From: Planctomycetota bacterium
GTDB taxonomy: Bacteria; Planctomycetota; Planctomycetia; Pirellulales; Pirellulaceae
Reading direction: 5' to 3'
Assembly: GCA_024277285.1 (NCBI GenBank)
Contig: JAJRVM010000088.1
Location: 1 to 31,784, forward strand
Length of the DNA stretch: 31,784 nucleotides
A program made the translations under genes and the position numbers. Positions 8,166-16,433 of the stretch are shown piece after piece. The notes below the pieces were generated by a model. The model made no database searches. It saw only the letters and a program-made list of their open reading frames with translations, and was not told where the DNA came from. Position 1 is the stretch's first letter, and each line of letters starts with the position of its first letter.

Positions 8166-11100
8166 ATGGATAATGCACACGACGGCAAGACCGATCCCGA
8201 GATATTAAATGCCGAAGTGGTCGTCGCAGAGGAGCTACTGGTGATTGACGCCAGTGGACGGCCTGGTGAAGACGGCCGAGATGGCAGAGGGTACGCGGGG
8301 AGTCGAGCGCGCGGCGGCGCGCGGGGACGCGATGGCGAAGTGGCGACGCGCCCGCAAGTGGGCCAGGACGCGGGTGATATCAGCGTGACGTTGCGGCTAA
8401 TCGGCCCACAAGAGCAGAATGTGGAATTGGACGGGCGGCGATTGTTGGCCGACGCTCGGCAACGACCGGTGCGTGAAACGGTGGCCATTGGCGACATGGG
8501 CTACGTGCGACTCGTCGTTTGTGGCGGTCGTGGTGGCGACGGCGGTCGTGGCGGGGACGGGCAAGCGGGTGGCAAGGGGCATGATGGTACGGATGCCACA
8601 AAGTGGTCATCGGGCGGCGACGGTGGGCCGGGTGGTGACGGTGGTCGTGGGGGCGCGGGGAGCAGTGGCGGCGATGGCGGACGGGGTGGTCGCGTGATGG
8701 TGACCGTCGACCAGCCCGATACGCACCTGTTGATGTTGCTGAAGTATCAGGTCACAGGTGGCGAGGGGGGGCTTGCGGGAGCGCAGGGCCGAGGAGGTGC
8801 GGGAGGGCCCGGCGGTGACGGTGGCCGGCCTTACAGCTGGACTACCACTTCCACGCAGTCTTACATCGACGCGCAGGGCCAGCGTCGACAGCGAACGGTG
8901 CCCGAGCATCATCGTAATCGCGGCGGTCACGATGGCACTTCAGGACGCCCGGGACAAGATGGCCAGGGGCGGTTACGGCCCGGAGACCAGGGTGTACCAG
9001 GGGATGTGCGGATCGTGGTTCACAGCGATCGCGGCACGACGGAGTATCTGCAACGTTATGAAGTGGAAATCACTGGCTACGATGTCCAATTGACTGATCG
9101 CTTCGCGGAACCGACCAGTACGGTGCGAGTCGCGGGACTGACCGTGCGCAATACGGGCGGTATGCCAACTCCCAGCCGGCTTCCGGTGGAGATCTTTCTG
9201 GCCGCCAGTCGATGGCTCGTCCCTCGATCCCAAACGCTGCGGTTGCCGCAGCCGTTAGAGCCGGGTGAATCGTACACGTTTACGGACGAAGTGTTGCTGG
9301 GCGACGTGCCCGATATCGACTTTGTGCCCGAGGGCGCTCCCTTTCAGCAACGCGATCGCGTTAGTCCGTTGGCGCGGCAAACGGGTGTGAATCGGTTGTA
9401 CGATAACCTGCATCCGCGACAGGAACTGACGGTTGCCTTTCCAGCCGAATTGGAGGCGTCCCAATCGCTCGAGTCGTTGACACCGGGCAGTGCCTCGATG
9501 TTCGTTATCACGTTAACCAATCGCTCGCAACATGAGCTCGGTCGCCAATCAGACTCGAATCGGTTGCTCGGGATTCGTGTCGAGCTGAATAGCCAGGAGT
9601 TGGCGCCCTATGTGATGCTGTTGGACACCGACGGTAACCGTGTGACGTGGGACCGTGGGTATGAGCAGGAGATCGGCAGCTTGCGAGCGGGGGAAACCTG
9701 GTCCAACGAGTTGATCTTCGGGATTCTACCAGGGGCTCCAGGCTACCGCCGCGCGGAACTGAAAGTGTCGTTGCAGCTGGGTGAACTGGATCGCCCAGAC
9801 AGACAGCGCCCAGACAGACAGCGCCCAGAAAAGCAGCGCTCAGACAAGCAACACTCTGGCAAACCACGAGATCGGCACTGCCGTATCTACCCGGTGCGGA
9901 TCTCGCAAGCGTACGCCTACGACCCTTCGGCCGATATCTTGTTGGTCACCAACCACGGTACGACGACCGAGGAATTGGCTGCCTGGCAAGCGGCGACAGC
10001 TCGTTTGGGCCAGACGATCGCCGTCTGGGATATATCGCTGAACGACGCGTTATCGTTGAGCGACAAGCTAACGCATGGCCAGAGTCTGTTGCGTGACTTT
10101 CATGACCGAACGATTATTCTGGCTAATGCGCCCTTTCAAACTGTGTTGGGGACGCGCTACGGCGATCAGTTTTTGAACCAAATGGATTTGATCAAAGCGG
10201 CAGAGAGCCATGGAATTCGGTTACTGCTTGTCAATGACCAGCAACACCAAGTCGACTATCTGTTTAAGGAACGTCTGGTTCCGACCGACGGCGAACCGGA
10301 ATACCGTTACGATTCGGTCAAGGCATTTGAGAAAGCGGAGCCGTTAGACGATGTCGACGTGTTGTTCAACCAGGTTGATGAGTTGATCAAGCACGGGGCT
10401 CAGGCGGCGCGTCCCAACCCGATCCAACAGACATCGGAAGTCGACCTGTACGGGATTCGGTCGCCCAACGCCAATCGTCTGCGGCGTCAGGCGATCAAGT
10501 TGCAGAGCAAGTTGCAGAACGATTCGCCCGGCCGTCGTGTCGTCGTAATGTACAAGCTTCCGTCCGAGTTGACCGATGAAGATCGCAAGCGACGTACAGA
10601 AGCGTCACCGCACGGTGGACTGTTTTTCACGCACGAATACCAAGGTACCTTGACGGTCATGCCGACGTTGGGCGATGCGCACCCCAACCTCGTGGTGCTC
10701 GACGCATCGTCGGACCAGATCCATGAGCCTTCTTTTGTCGCTGGTGGTGCCGTTTCTGCTGCCATGATGCAAGCACTGGGGTTCGAGGACAAACTGTGTC
10801 TATTGAGCGAAAAACTGCAGGCGTTGGGCGAGCAATGGCGGATCGATGAGAGGTCGGTTGACTCGTCCGATGTGGCAGTCACGCAGTTTTTGGTCGATGC
10901 GATCCTGGTCGACCTGGCTACGGAACAAGCGGCGATTCTGAAGACGCACTGGAAAGGGCTTGTTTCTGGACGCGTCGTGCGCGAGTCACTGCGCCAGTTG
11001 CGGCAATTGACCGAGCACCCGTTTTCACTCGTTACCGGCAGTGCGGATCAGCCTGACGTACGGTTGGCGGCACGTCTGGTCGCGGGGGTCGAGTTCTTGG

Positions 11101-11735
11101 GACGGACGTCGAGTCGGTGGTACGAGAGTCGGTTGTTCCCCTGGGGCTTCTTCCGTCGTGGTCCGGTGCTGCGCAGTGCCATTTTGGAACACCGTGACGC
11201 GTTGGCCAAGAACCTGTTTCGCCGCACCAACGAATCGCAGGCGACGTTGATTGAGGCGACGGTAGAGCAGTACTACGCGCAGCTGAAGGAAACTCGGCGC
11301 AAAACGCCTAGCGACAAACGGACGGCGGCGCGAGAGGTTCTTTTTGCTCCGTTATCGACCCATGGCATCGTGACCGATGCGGGACGGACTTTTCCGGCCG
11401 TGTTGTCGTATCGCCAATGGCAGGCGATTCAGCAAGCCGAGCTGCAACGCGAAGCTGCACGCGAGGCGTTGCGGCATCGCAAAGAAGAGAACCGCGACAC
11501 GTACGCCGTGGCGCGCGACGGACATGTGCTCGACGGCATCAATCCCAAGATTCAAAAAGCACTGCGACCATTTGTCGAAGCTTGTGCCACGGCCAACGCC
11601 GAGCTGCGACAACAGCGTGCACGTGAGAAACAGCGCGTGGCGCCGCGCCGGGTACCGAGTCTCGATTCAGTCGAACGAACGGAACCGACCACGGAACGGA
11701 CGCGGCACTCGAAACGCCAACGCAACGAGGCGTGA
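8166..11735 (+). CDS. Giant glycine-rich (collagen-like) protein, apparently cytoplasmic
   Basis: 1189 aa with no signal peptide or membrane segment; start ATG with GGAG 9 nt upstream. Residues about 29-60, 119-177 and 198-280 are Gly-rich, low-complexity stretches (GGRGGDGG, GGPGGDGG, RPGQDGQG), separated by short beta-prone segments (DISVTLRLIG, MVTVDQPDTHLLMLLKYQVTGG). Residues about 295-540 look like beta-sandwich domains, including VAGLTVRNTGGMPTP and LEPGESYTF, which resemble cell-surface adhesion-type folds. Residues 543-562 are four RPDRQ-like pentads encoded by a 15-bp tandem repeat. After this comes an alpha/beta region (ADILLVTNHGTT, HDRTIILANAPF, GIRLLLVNDQQ), then a helical, basic C-terminus. 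From memory, the N-terminal half resembles glycine-rich proteins of unknown function also found in fungi; this is unverified. Likely co-transcribed with the upstream HzsA-like gene. Confidence 0.85.
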   Translation: MDNAHDGKTDPEILNAEVVVAEELLVIDASGRPGEDGRDGRGYAGSRARGGARGRDGEVATRPQVGQDAGDISVTLRLIGPQEQNVELDGRRLLADARQRPVRETVAIGDMGYVRLVVCGGRGGDGGRGGDGQAGGKGHDGTDATKWSSGGDGGPGGDGGRGGAGSSGGDGGRGGRVMVTVDQPDTHLLMLLKYQVTGGEGGLAGAQGRGGAGGPGGDGGRPYSWTTTSTQSYIDAQGQRRQRTVPEHHRNRGGHDGTSGRPGQDGQGRLRPGDQGVPGDVRIVVHSDRGTTEYLQRYEVEITGYDVQLTDRFAEPTSTVRVAGLTVRNTGGMPTPSRLPVEIFLAASRWLVPRSQTLRLPQPLEPGESYTFTDEVLLGDVPDIDFVPEGAPFQQRDRVSPLARQTGVNRLYDNLHPRQELTVAFPAELEASQSLESLTPGSASMFVITLTNRSQHELGRQSDSNRLLGIRVELNSQELAPYVMLLDTDGNRVTWDRGYEQEIGSLRAGETWSNELIFGILPGAPGYRRAELKVSLQLGELDRPDRQRPDRQRPEKQRSDKQHSGKPRDRHCRIYPVRISQAYAYDPSADILLVTNHGTTTEELAAWQAATARLGQTIAVWDISLNDALSLSDKLTHGQSLLRDFHDRTIILANAPFQTVLGTRYGDQFLNQMDLIKAAESHGIRLLLVNDQQHQVDYLFKERLVPTDGEPEYRYDSVKAFEKAEPLDDVDVLFNQVDELIKHGAQAARPNPIQQTSEVDLYGIRSPNANRLRRQAIKLQSKLQNDSPGRRVVVMYKLPSELTDEDRKRRTEASPHGGLFFTHEYQGTLTVMPTLGDAHPNLVVLDASSDQIHEPSFVAGGAVSAAMMQALGFEDKLCLLSEKLQALGEQWRIDERSVDSSDVAVTQFLVDAILVDLATEQAAILKTHWKGLVSGRVVRESLRQLRQLTEHPFSLVTGSADQPDVRLAARLVAGVEFLGRTSSRWYESRLFPWGFFRRGPVLRSAILEHRDALAKNLFRRTNESQATLIEATVEQYYAQLKETRRKTPSDKRTAAREVLFAPLSTHGIVTDAGRTFPAVLSYRQWQAIQQAELQREAAREALRHRKEENRDTYAVARDGHVLDGINPKIQKALRPFVEACATANAELRQQRAREKQRVAPRRVPSLDSVERTEPTTERTRHSKRQRNEA
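9792..9851 (+). repeat. Coding 15-bp tandem repeat, four units
   Basis: Units cgcccagacagacag at 9792-9806 and 9807-9821 are identical. The units at 9822-9836 and 9837-9851 have diverged. In frame they encode RPDRQ, RPDRQ, RPEKQ, RSDKQ, a basic/acidic hydrophilic linker between the beta-rich and alpha/beta halves of the glycine-rich protein. Charge alternation is kept although the bases have drifted. Confidence 0.9.
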
Positions 11736-11982
11736 TGCCGTTCACGCCTGCCTCCGTTTTGGCAGCGTGGGCAACCCAGAAAGCTACGTAGCTTTCCAAA
11801 ACGGAGGCAGGCGTCATTGTTCGCAGCACATGCCGTTCGTTTAGTTGAATTACGGGAAGCGGGCGAGTAGACTGGGCAGTTTGGGGGAATGGTGGCGAAT
11901 CGGTGGGGCATGTGAGGCGCCAGAGTTACTCCTTAGGTTCGTGGTCTGGCCGTATTCTCTCCATGCATTCACTGGAATATTT
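11736..11982. other. Intergenic region before the amidohydrolase-like cluster
   Basis: It holds the nested palindrome at 11744-11814 and then about 170 bp that should contain the promoter of the cluster. No clear promoter can be picked by eye. The reading frame of the next gene stays open upstream to a TTG at 11845, but that extension has no signal peptide and no ribosome site. Confidence 0.6.
11744..11814. repeat. Nested palindrome (17-bp outer arms, 18-bp inner palindrome)
   Basis: The outer arm acgcctgcctccgtttt (11744-11760) is perfectly complementary to 11798-11814. Inside, gaaagctacgtagctttc (11779-11796) is a perfect 18-base palindrome lying against the right arm. It sits 8 nt after the stop codon of the glycine-rich protein. 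It may act as a bidirectional terminator or be a palindromic mobile remnant; there is no following T-run. Confidence 0.8.
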
Positions 11983-13404
11983 ATGACAGCCTGCTGCCAG
12001 TCTTGGCTATTGCTCGCGCTGCGTTCATCAGGCATGCTCGCCGTTCTCCTCGTTGGCGTCTTTGCGGCTCGGCCGGCCGCCGCGCAGCTCTTGCAGCGAT
12101 CGGTCGCATTTGAAGGCGCTCGGATCTTGACCATGGACGGCGCCGTGATCGAGGAGGGTACCTTGGTCATCAAGGGCGACAAGATCCGCGCGGTCGGCGC
12201 CCATGTCAAGCTGCCTCTGTTGGCAAAGAAGATCGATGCACGTGGAACGACGATCACCCCCGGGTTGATCGATGTGAATAGTCTGCTCGGGCGCGGTACG
12301 CGTGCGACGAGTGGCGGCAGTGCGGCACGGCGCGCGGAAGATGCCTTTGATCGTTACGATTCGGCAAATGTTATCGAGGTACTGCGTCAAGGGATCACCA
12401 GCGTGTTTCTTTCACCGGAAGGGCCGGCCGGTATCTGCGGTACTGGAGCGGTCATCCGGCTCACACGCGGCAGCGGGGCCGTGGGAAGCGTTCTCAAGAG
12501 CAAAGCGGCACTCTGTATCGATCTCAGCTCCGCTAGTAAACCGGTCGCTCGTTTGAAGATATTGCAGGGCGTGCAGAAGACGTTGCGCGGCGCTCGACAA
12601 TACCGCCTCAGCCTCGAAGCGTATGAGGAGGACTTGGCGAAATATACGAAACATCTTGAATCGCAAGCCAAGAAAAGCAAGAAAAAGTCGCCAGCCAAGA
12701 AGGTGAGCGATGGCAAGGAGAAGGATGGCGACACGGCCGCGAAAGGCGACTCGCCGGAGAAGAAGAAGCCAGTCGCCGGAACGAAACCGAACGCGGCCAA
12801 GTCGAGTGAATCGGCCGAGCCGAAGAAACCGCGCCGCCCCACACGCAACGTTGCGTATGAGGTGATTCTTCAGGCGATCGATGCGGAGATTCCCGTGCGT
12901 ATGGTCGCCCACCGCTCGAGCGACATACTCAACGCGCTCGAGCTGGCTGACGAGTTTTCGTTCAATTTATTCCTGGAGGGGGCAACCGAAGCGCATTTGG
13001 TCGCGCAGCAGATTGCCAAGGCCGAGGCGACGGTGATTCTGGGACGTCTGGACCCGCCTGCAGTACGGCGTAAAGACTTGCTGCGGCGCCGAATTGATCG
13101 GCCGGCCATGGCATTGGACAGCGCCGGGATACCGTGGATGGTTGGCAGTGGCGCGTCCACGTCGGCAGCGACTCGTTTCTTGGCCTTCAACGCTCAAATG
13201 GCGACCGCGTCTTGCCAGGACCATGACCCGTTGCCGTTGATCACTGCGCGCGCCGCAGACTTTTTGGGAGTTGCGCAGATTGGACGTTTGCGTCCCGGCA
13301 TGCTCGCCGATTTCGTCCTCTGGTCGGGTGATCCCATGGACCCGGCTAGCAAAGCACTGCGCGTGTTTGTGGGTGGGCAAGAGGTGTTTGCGGACGTTGA
13401 GTAG
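11983..13404 (+). CDS. Secreted amidohydrolase-like protein lacking metal ligands (cluster gene 1)
   Basis: 473 aa from ATG 11983, chosen because it opens on a signal peptide ending PAAAQ (residue 35); its ribosome site is weak (TGGA). The amidohydrolase N-terminal beta part is clear (FEGARILTMDG, EEGTLVIKGDKIRAVG, TTITPGLIDVNS). Where an active enzyme has PGLIDxHxH, this has N99 and L101, so the first two metal ligands are gone. A beta-5-like His survives (VRMVAHRSSDI, H310), but the next strand reads FLEGATEAH instead of the usual EHGTEA type. Residues about 218-290 are a Lys-rich, low-complexity insert. The C-terminal composite strand IGRLRPGMLADFVLWSGDP is intact. Probably a non-catalytic paralogue. 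First of eight same-strand genes; 146 nt and a hairpin separate it from the next. Confidence 0.85.
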   Translation: MTACCQSWLLLALRSSGMLAVLLVGVFAARPAAAQLLQRSVAFEGARILTMDGAVIEEGTLVIKGDKIRAVGAHVKLPLLAKKIDARGTTITPGLIDVNSLLGRGTRATSGGSAARRAEDAFDRYDSANVIEVLRQGITSVFLSPEGPAGICGTGAVIRLTRGSGAVGSVLKSKAALCIDLSSASKPVARLKILQGVQKTLRGARQYRLSLEAYEEDLAKYTKHLESQAKKSKKKSPAKKVSDGKEKDGDTAAKGDSPEKKKPVAGTKPNAAKSSESAEPKKPRRPTRNVAYEVILQAIDAEIPVRMVAHRSSDILNALELADEFSFNLFLEGATEAHLVAQQIAKAEATVILGRLDPPAVRRKDLLRRRIDRPAMALDSAGIPWMVGSGASTSAATRFLAFNAQMATASCQDHDPLPLITARAADFLGVAQIGRLRPGMLADFVLWSGDPMDPASKALRVFVGGQEVFADVE

Positions 13405-13413
13405 GTGTGTGTG

Positions 13414-13434
13414 GCCCGGGATTCCATCCCGGGC
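13414..13434. other. Perfect 9-bp GC-rich hairpin between cluster genes 1 and 2
   Basis: gcccgggat-tcc-atcccgggc, located 9 nt after the stop codon of cluster gene 1, without a T-run. It could protect the upstream mRNA's 3' end or attenuate the downstream genes; no direct evidence for either. Confidence 0.7.
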
Positions 13435-13550
13435 GCAGAAAACGTTGCCGTTGGTGAAGACGTCAGCAATTGAGTGTGTGAAGAAGGCATAACGCGGTCT
13501 GCACTCGGGTCAGATACCCGAGCCACGCGCGGCGTGAAAGGAAAGCTTCC

Positions 13551-14735
13551 GTGAGCATACGAACGACCCTCACTCTGCTCGTCGGGCTTGGCGTGCTTGG
13601 AACGCCGATGCTTGCCGGTGGCGCTGCGCCGACCGAACACGACAATCCGTCCGTGCGTTTGGCGGGACGCGTGTTGCTGCCTGATGGGACGCTGGCCAGT
13701 GACATGGTCGTGGTGGTCCAGGACGGGAAGATCATCCAGATTGGCAAGCCAACCGAATTTGAGGGCCAAGTGGTGCGACGGGCTCCGGCGGGCTCGGTCA
13801 TTTGCCCCGGGATGATTGATCTGCTTGCCACGCCGAGTGCGGTTGGTCAGACGGTCGAAGATGTTCACTTGCTCGAACCGGAATCGAATCCGCTGCGTGT
13901 GCTTGATCCGCGCCATCGGGACTTTCGCACGGCGTTAGAGGTGGGTATCACGTCGGTCATGGTGGGGCCTGCGGCGTCGAATCTGGTCAATGGAGTTTGT
14001 GTCACGATACGCAGCCATGTGGCCGATCGATTCGATGTGATACGTGGTGATGGTCCGATGTTGTTTGCGTTTGGCGAGGGGGTATGGCGTAGGGATCGCC
14101 GGCCAACCTCTCGTGCCGGTGCGGTACTTGCGTTGCGCGAGTTGGTGGCCCAGGCGCGAAACGGCAAAGCCCATCCGCAAGTCAATGACGCAGTTGCTGG
14201 GAAACGGGACGCTTGGATCGTCTGTTCCGACAAGCAGGATATTGTGGCCGTGAGCCAAGCGTTGGGCGACGCCAGAAAGTGGTTCGGCGTGTTTCACTCG
14301 AAGGATGCACTTGACGTGGCCGAGTCAGTTCATGGCATGCGACAACCGGTTGTGCTGGGGCCCTATTCACTGGCCACTGGGCGGCGCGAGCTATTGGGTG
14401 CCGCCGAGTTGACCAATGCGGGAATCGACGTTGCGTTTCGAGCCGGGTTCCCGGTGGCCAATGCGCGGGCGCTACGGCTTTCTGCTTCATTAGCGGTGCG
14501 GCATGGGATGGATCCAGCCGCCGCGCGCCGGGCGATCACGATCGCACCGGCCAAAGTGGCTGGTGTCGAAGAGCGCATCGGCAGCATTGCGAAGGGAAAG
14601 GACGCTGACTTGGTCATCTTCTCAGGCGATCCGCTACGAATGGATGCGTCTGTGTTGGAGGTGTACGTGCTTGGACAACGCGTCTACTGGGCCAAGCACC
14701 AGAAGAATCGATCACCGGCAGGAGCACAACCATGA
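13551..14735 (+). CDS. Secreted amidohydrolase-like protein lacking metal ligands (cluster gene 2)
   Basis: 394 aa, the shortest of the set. The GTG start has a GAAAGGAAAG ribosome site ending about 5 nt upstream and begins a signal peptide (MSIRTTLTLLVGLGVLGTPMLAGGAA). The N-terminal beta part is VRLAGRVLLPDG, DMVVVVQDGKIIQIG, then ICPGMIDLLATPS: L92 and T94 replace the HxH metal pair. The beta-5 region reads WIVCSDKQDI, and no clear EHG-type strand follows, so essentially every ligand is missing. The C-terminal strand signature ERIGSIAKGKDADLVIFSGDPL is perfectly kept, as is the helix MDPAAARRAITIAPAKVAG that precedes it in real amidohydrolases. The stop overlaps the start of gene 3 by 4 nt (ATGA), implying translational coupling. 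Likely a binding or structural paralogue. Confidence 0.86.
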   Translation: MSIRTTLTLLVGLGVLGTPMLAGGAAPTEHDNPSVRLAGRVLLPDGTLASDMVVVVQDGKIIQIGKPTEFEGQVVRRAPAGSVICPGMIDLLATPSAVGQTVEDVHLLEPESNPLRVLDPRHRDFRTALEVGITSVMVGPAASNLVNGVCVTIRSHVADRFDVIRGDGPMLFAFGEGVWRRDRRPTSRAGAVLALRELVAQARNGKAHPQVNDAVAGKRDAWIVCSDKQDIVAVSQALGDARKWFGVFHSKDALDVAESVHGMRQPVVLGPYSLATGRRELLGAAELTNAGIDVAFRAGFPVANARALRLSASLAVRHGMDPAAARRAITIAPAKVAGVEERIGSIAKGKDADLVIFSGDPLRMDASVLEVYVLGQRVYWAKHQKNRSPAGAQP

Positions 14736-16360
14736 TCTATCCCCCATGCGCCGCTGACCGCCCTGCCCTGCCAACGCGGTGCGCTTGTCATTGGACGGTC
14801 CGCTCGATCGCCTGCTTGAGCGTAATCATTTGCTTCGCCTTAGTCTGCGATTTGCAAGCGGCTGATGTGCAAGTGGCTGATGTGCAAGTGGCTGGGCAAA
14901 CGGCAGAGCACGTGGTCGCCGTGAAAGTGGCGAAAATCTACGTGGGCGATGGACGCGTTATCGACGATGGTGTGATCTTGATCCGTTCGGGGCGCATTGT
15001 GGCGGTAGGTACAGGAGTTGCCGTGCCCGAGGGAGCGATGGTGGTCGAGTTCAAGAATGGCTGCGTGACACCTGGACTGATTGACGCCAACGCGCGGGTT
15101 GCGTCGCAAGAATTGGTGCCGACCAGCCGAGTCGCGTCGACGTTGATCCCTCGGTCCGATGAAGGGGCCGACGATCATGGGCATGCGGACATGGTGTTGG
15201 ATGGGGCGGTGGCGGGAGAGCGTGCTGGACTGGGGTATGCTGAACGGGGGCGACCCTCATCAGCCGATGGACCGGAAGCCGTTTCGGGATGCGGGCTCTG
15301 CGACCCGTTGCACATACCGGACGAGGACGATCCCGACCACGGGCACGCCGATCACGAGAGCGATTCGTTTGCCATCGGTGTGCGGTCGACCGAATTGGTC
15401 AACGATCAGGGTGCGGAGGTGGTTCCGCAGACCAGCGTGTTGGACGCGTTGGACTTCGATGCCAGCGACTTCGACCGCTTGGTGCGTGGCGGTGTGACGA
15501 CCGTTTATGTCTCCCCCGATCCCTCGGCGGTGATTGGAGCGCGCGGCACAGTCGTGCACACGGCTGGCTCGGAGAAGGAACGTGTACTGGTACCTGCCGG
15601 CGCGGTGAAGGCCACGATTGGGTCAGAGCCGAGTCGGCTGGGGACCAGCAATCGGCCGCCGTCAAGGACTTCGCTAAGCATGTATGCGCGTCGCCCGAAT
15701 TCGCGTATGGGATTGGTGTGGGTCTTCCGCAAGGCCTTTTACGATGCGCGGCGTCGTGACGCTGGTGTCGACGCGTACGGATCGGATACGGCCAGCCCCG
15801 AAGCGACGGCCGTATTGGCCGACGTGCTCGACAAGAAAGTGCCGTTGCGGATTCAAGCGCGGCTGCAACGAGATATCCTCACGGCGTTGCGATTGAGCGC
15901 GGAGTTTCAGCTCGATTTCACGCTGGAAGAGGCGACGGAAGCTTACCGTTGTATCGACGAGTTGAAGCAGCGCCGGGTACCGGTTGTGTTTGGCCCGATT
16001 TACGAGACCGCCAGTGGCATTCGTTTGCGAAGTGGTGAAGGGCGGCGCTCGCGCTATTTTACGTTTCGCGCCTTACTGGACGCCGGGATCACCACTGCGC
16101 TGAGTGCTCAGGAGTTTCGCGAAGAGAATGGCTTGGCGCGGCAAGTGATGTACGCCATGCGCTTCGGTGTTTCGTTTGACGACGCCTTGCGCGCGGTCAC
16201 GGTAACCCCCGCAGGCCTAATCGGCCTGGCCGACCAAATTGGATCGGTCGAAGTGGGGAAGCGTGCTGATTTGGTAGTATGGAATGGGCAACCCTTTGCC
16301 GCAGCCTCGCGCATGGTCACGGTACTGATCGATGGGAACGTAGTTGTGGATCGCCGTTGA
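14732..16360 (+). CDS. Secreted amidohydrolase-like protein with His/Asp-rich insert (cluster gene 3)
   Basis: 542 aa, with an ATG overlapping the stop of gene 2. The signal is long, with an extended n-region and a hydrophobic core at IACLSVIICFALVCDLQAAD. Just after it a 15-bp DNA repeat encodes two copies of ADVQV. The metal motif is replaced: PGLIDANAR has N120 and R122 in place of HxH. The beta-5 equivalent reads PLRIQARLQRDI (His to Gln), and the next strand is DFTLEEATEAY with no His. Two acidic/His patches, DEGADDHGHA (142-151) and DEDDPDHGHADHESD (197-211), form an insertion not expected in the family and could bind transition metals. The C-terminal signature DQIGSVEVGKRADLVVWNG is present. 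Gene 4 follows after 73 nt. Catalysis by the usual mechanism looks impossible. Confidence 0.85.
   Translation: MIYPPCAADRPALPTRCACHWTVRSIACLSVIICFALVCDLQAADVQVADVQVAGQTAEHVVAVKVAKIYVGDGRVIDDGVILIRSGRIVAVGTGVAVPEGAMVVEFKNGCVTPGLIDANARVASQELVPTSRVASTLIPRSDEGADDHGHADMVLDGAVAGERAGLGYAERGRPSSADGPEAVSGCGLCDPLHIPDEDDPDHGHADHESDSFAIGVRSTELVNDQGAEVVPQTSVLDALDFDASDFDRLVRGGVTTVYVSPDPSAVIGARGTVVHTAGSEKERVLVPAGAVKATIGSEPSRLGTSNRPPSRTSLSMYARRPNSRMGLVWVFRKAFYDARRRDAGVDAYGSDTASPEATAVLADVLDKKVPLRIQARLQRDILTALRLSAEFQLDFTLEEATEAYRCIDELKQRRVPVVFGPIYETASGIRLRSGEGRRSRYFTFRALLDAGITTALSAQEFREENGLARQVMYAMRFGVSFDDALRAVTVTPAGLIGLADQIGSVEVGKRADLVVWNGQPFAAASRMVTVLIDGNVVVDRR
14861..14890 (+). repeat. Perfect 15-bp tandem duplication in coding sequence
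   Basis: gctgatgtgcaagtg occurs at 14861-14875 and 14876-14890, encoding ADVQV twice just after the signal-peptide core of cluster gene 3. The lack of divergence points to a recent duplication. Confidence 0.9.
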
Positions 16361-16433
16361 CGCGGTTTGTGAAGCGGCCTTTGCAGCACGCTGTCACGCT
16401 TGAGAATTGCGACTTGATTTGGGAGAACCACTG

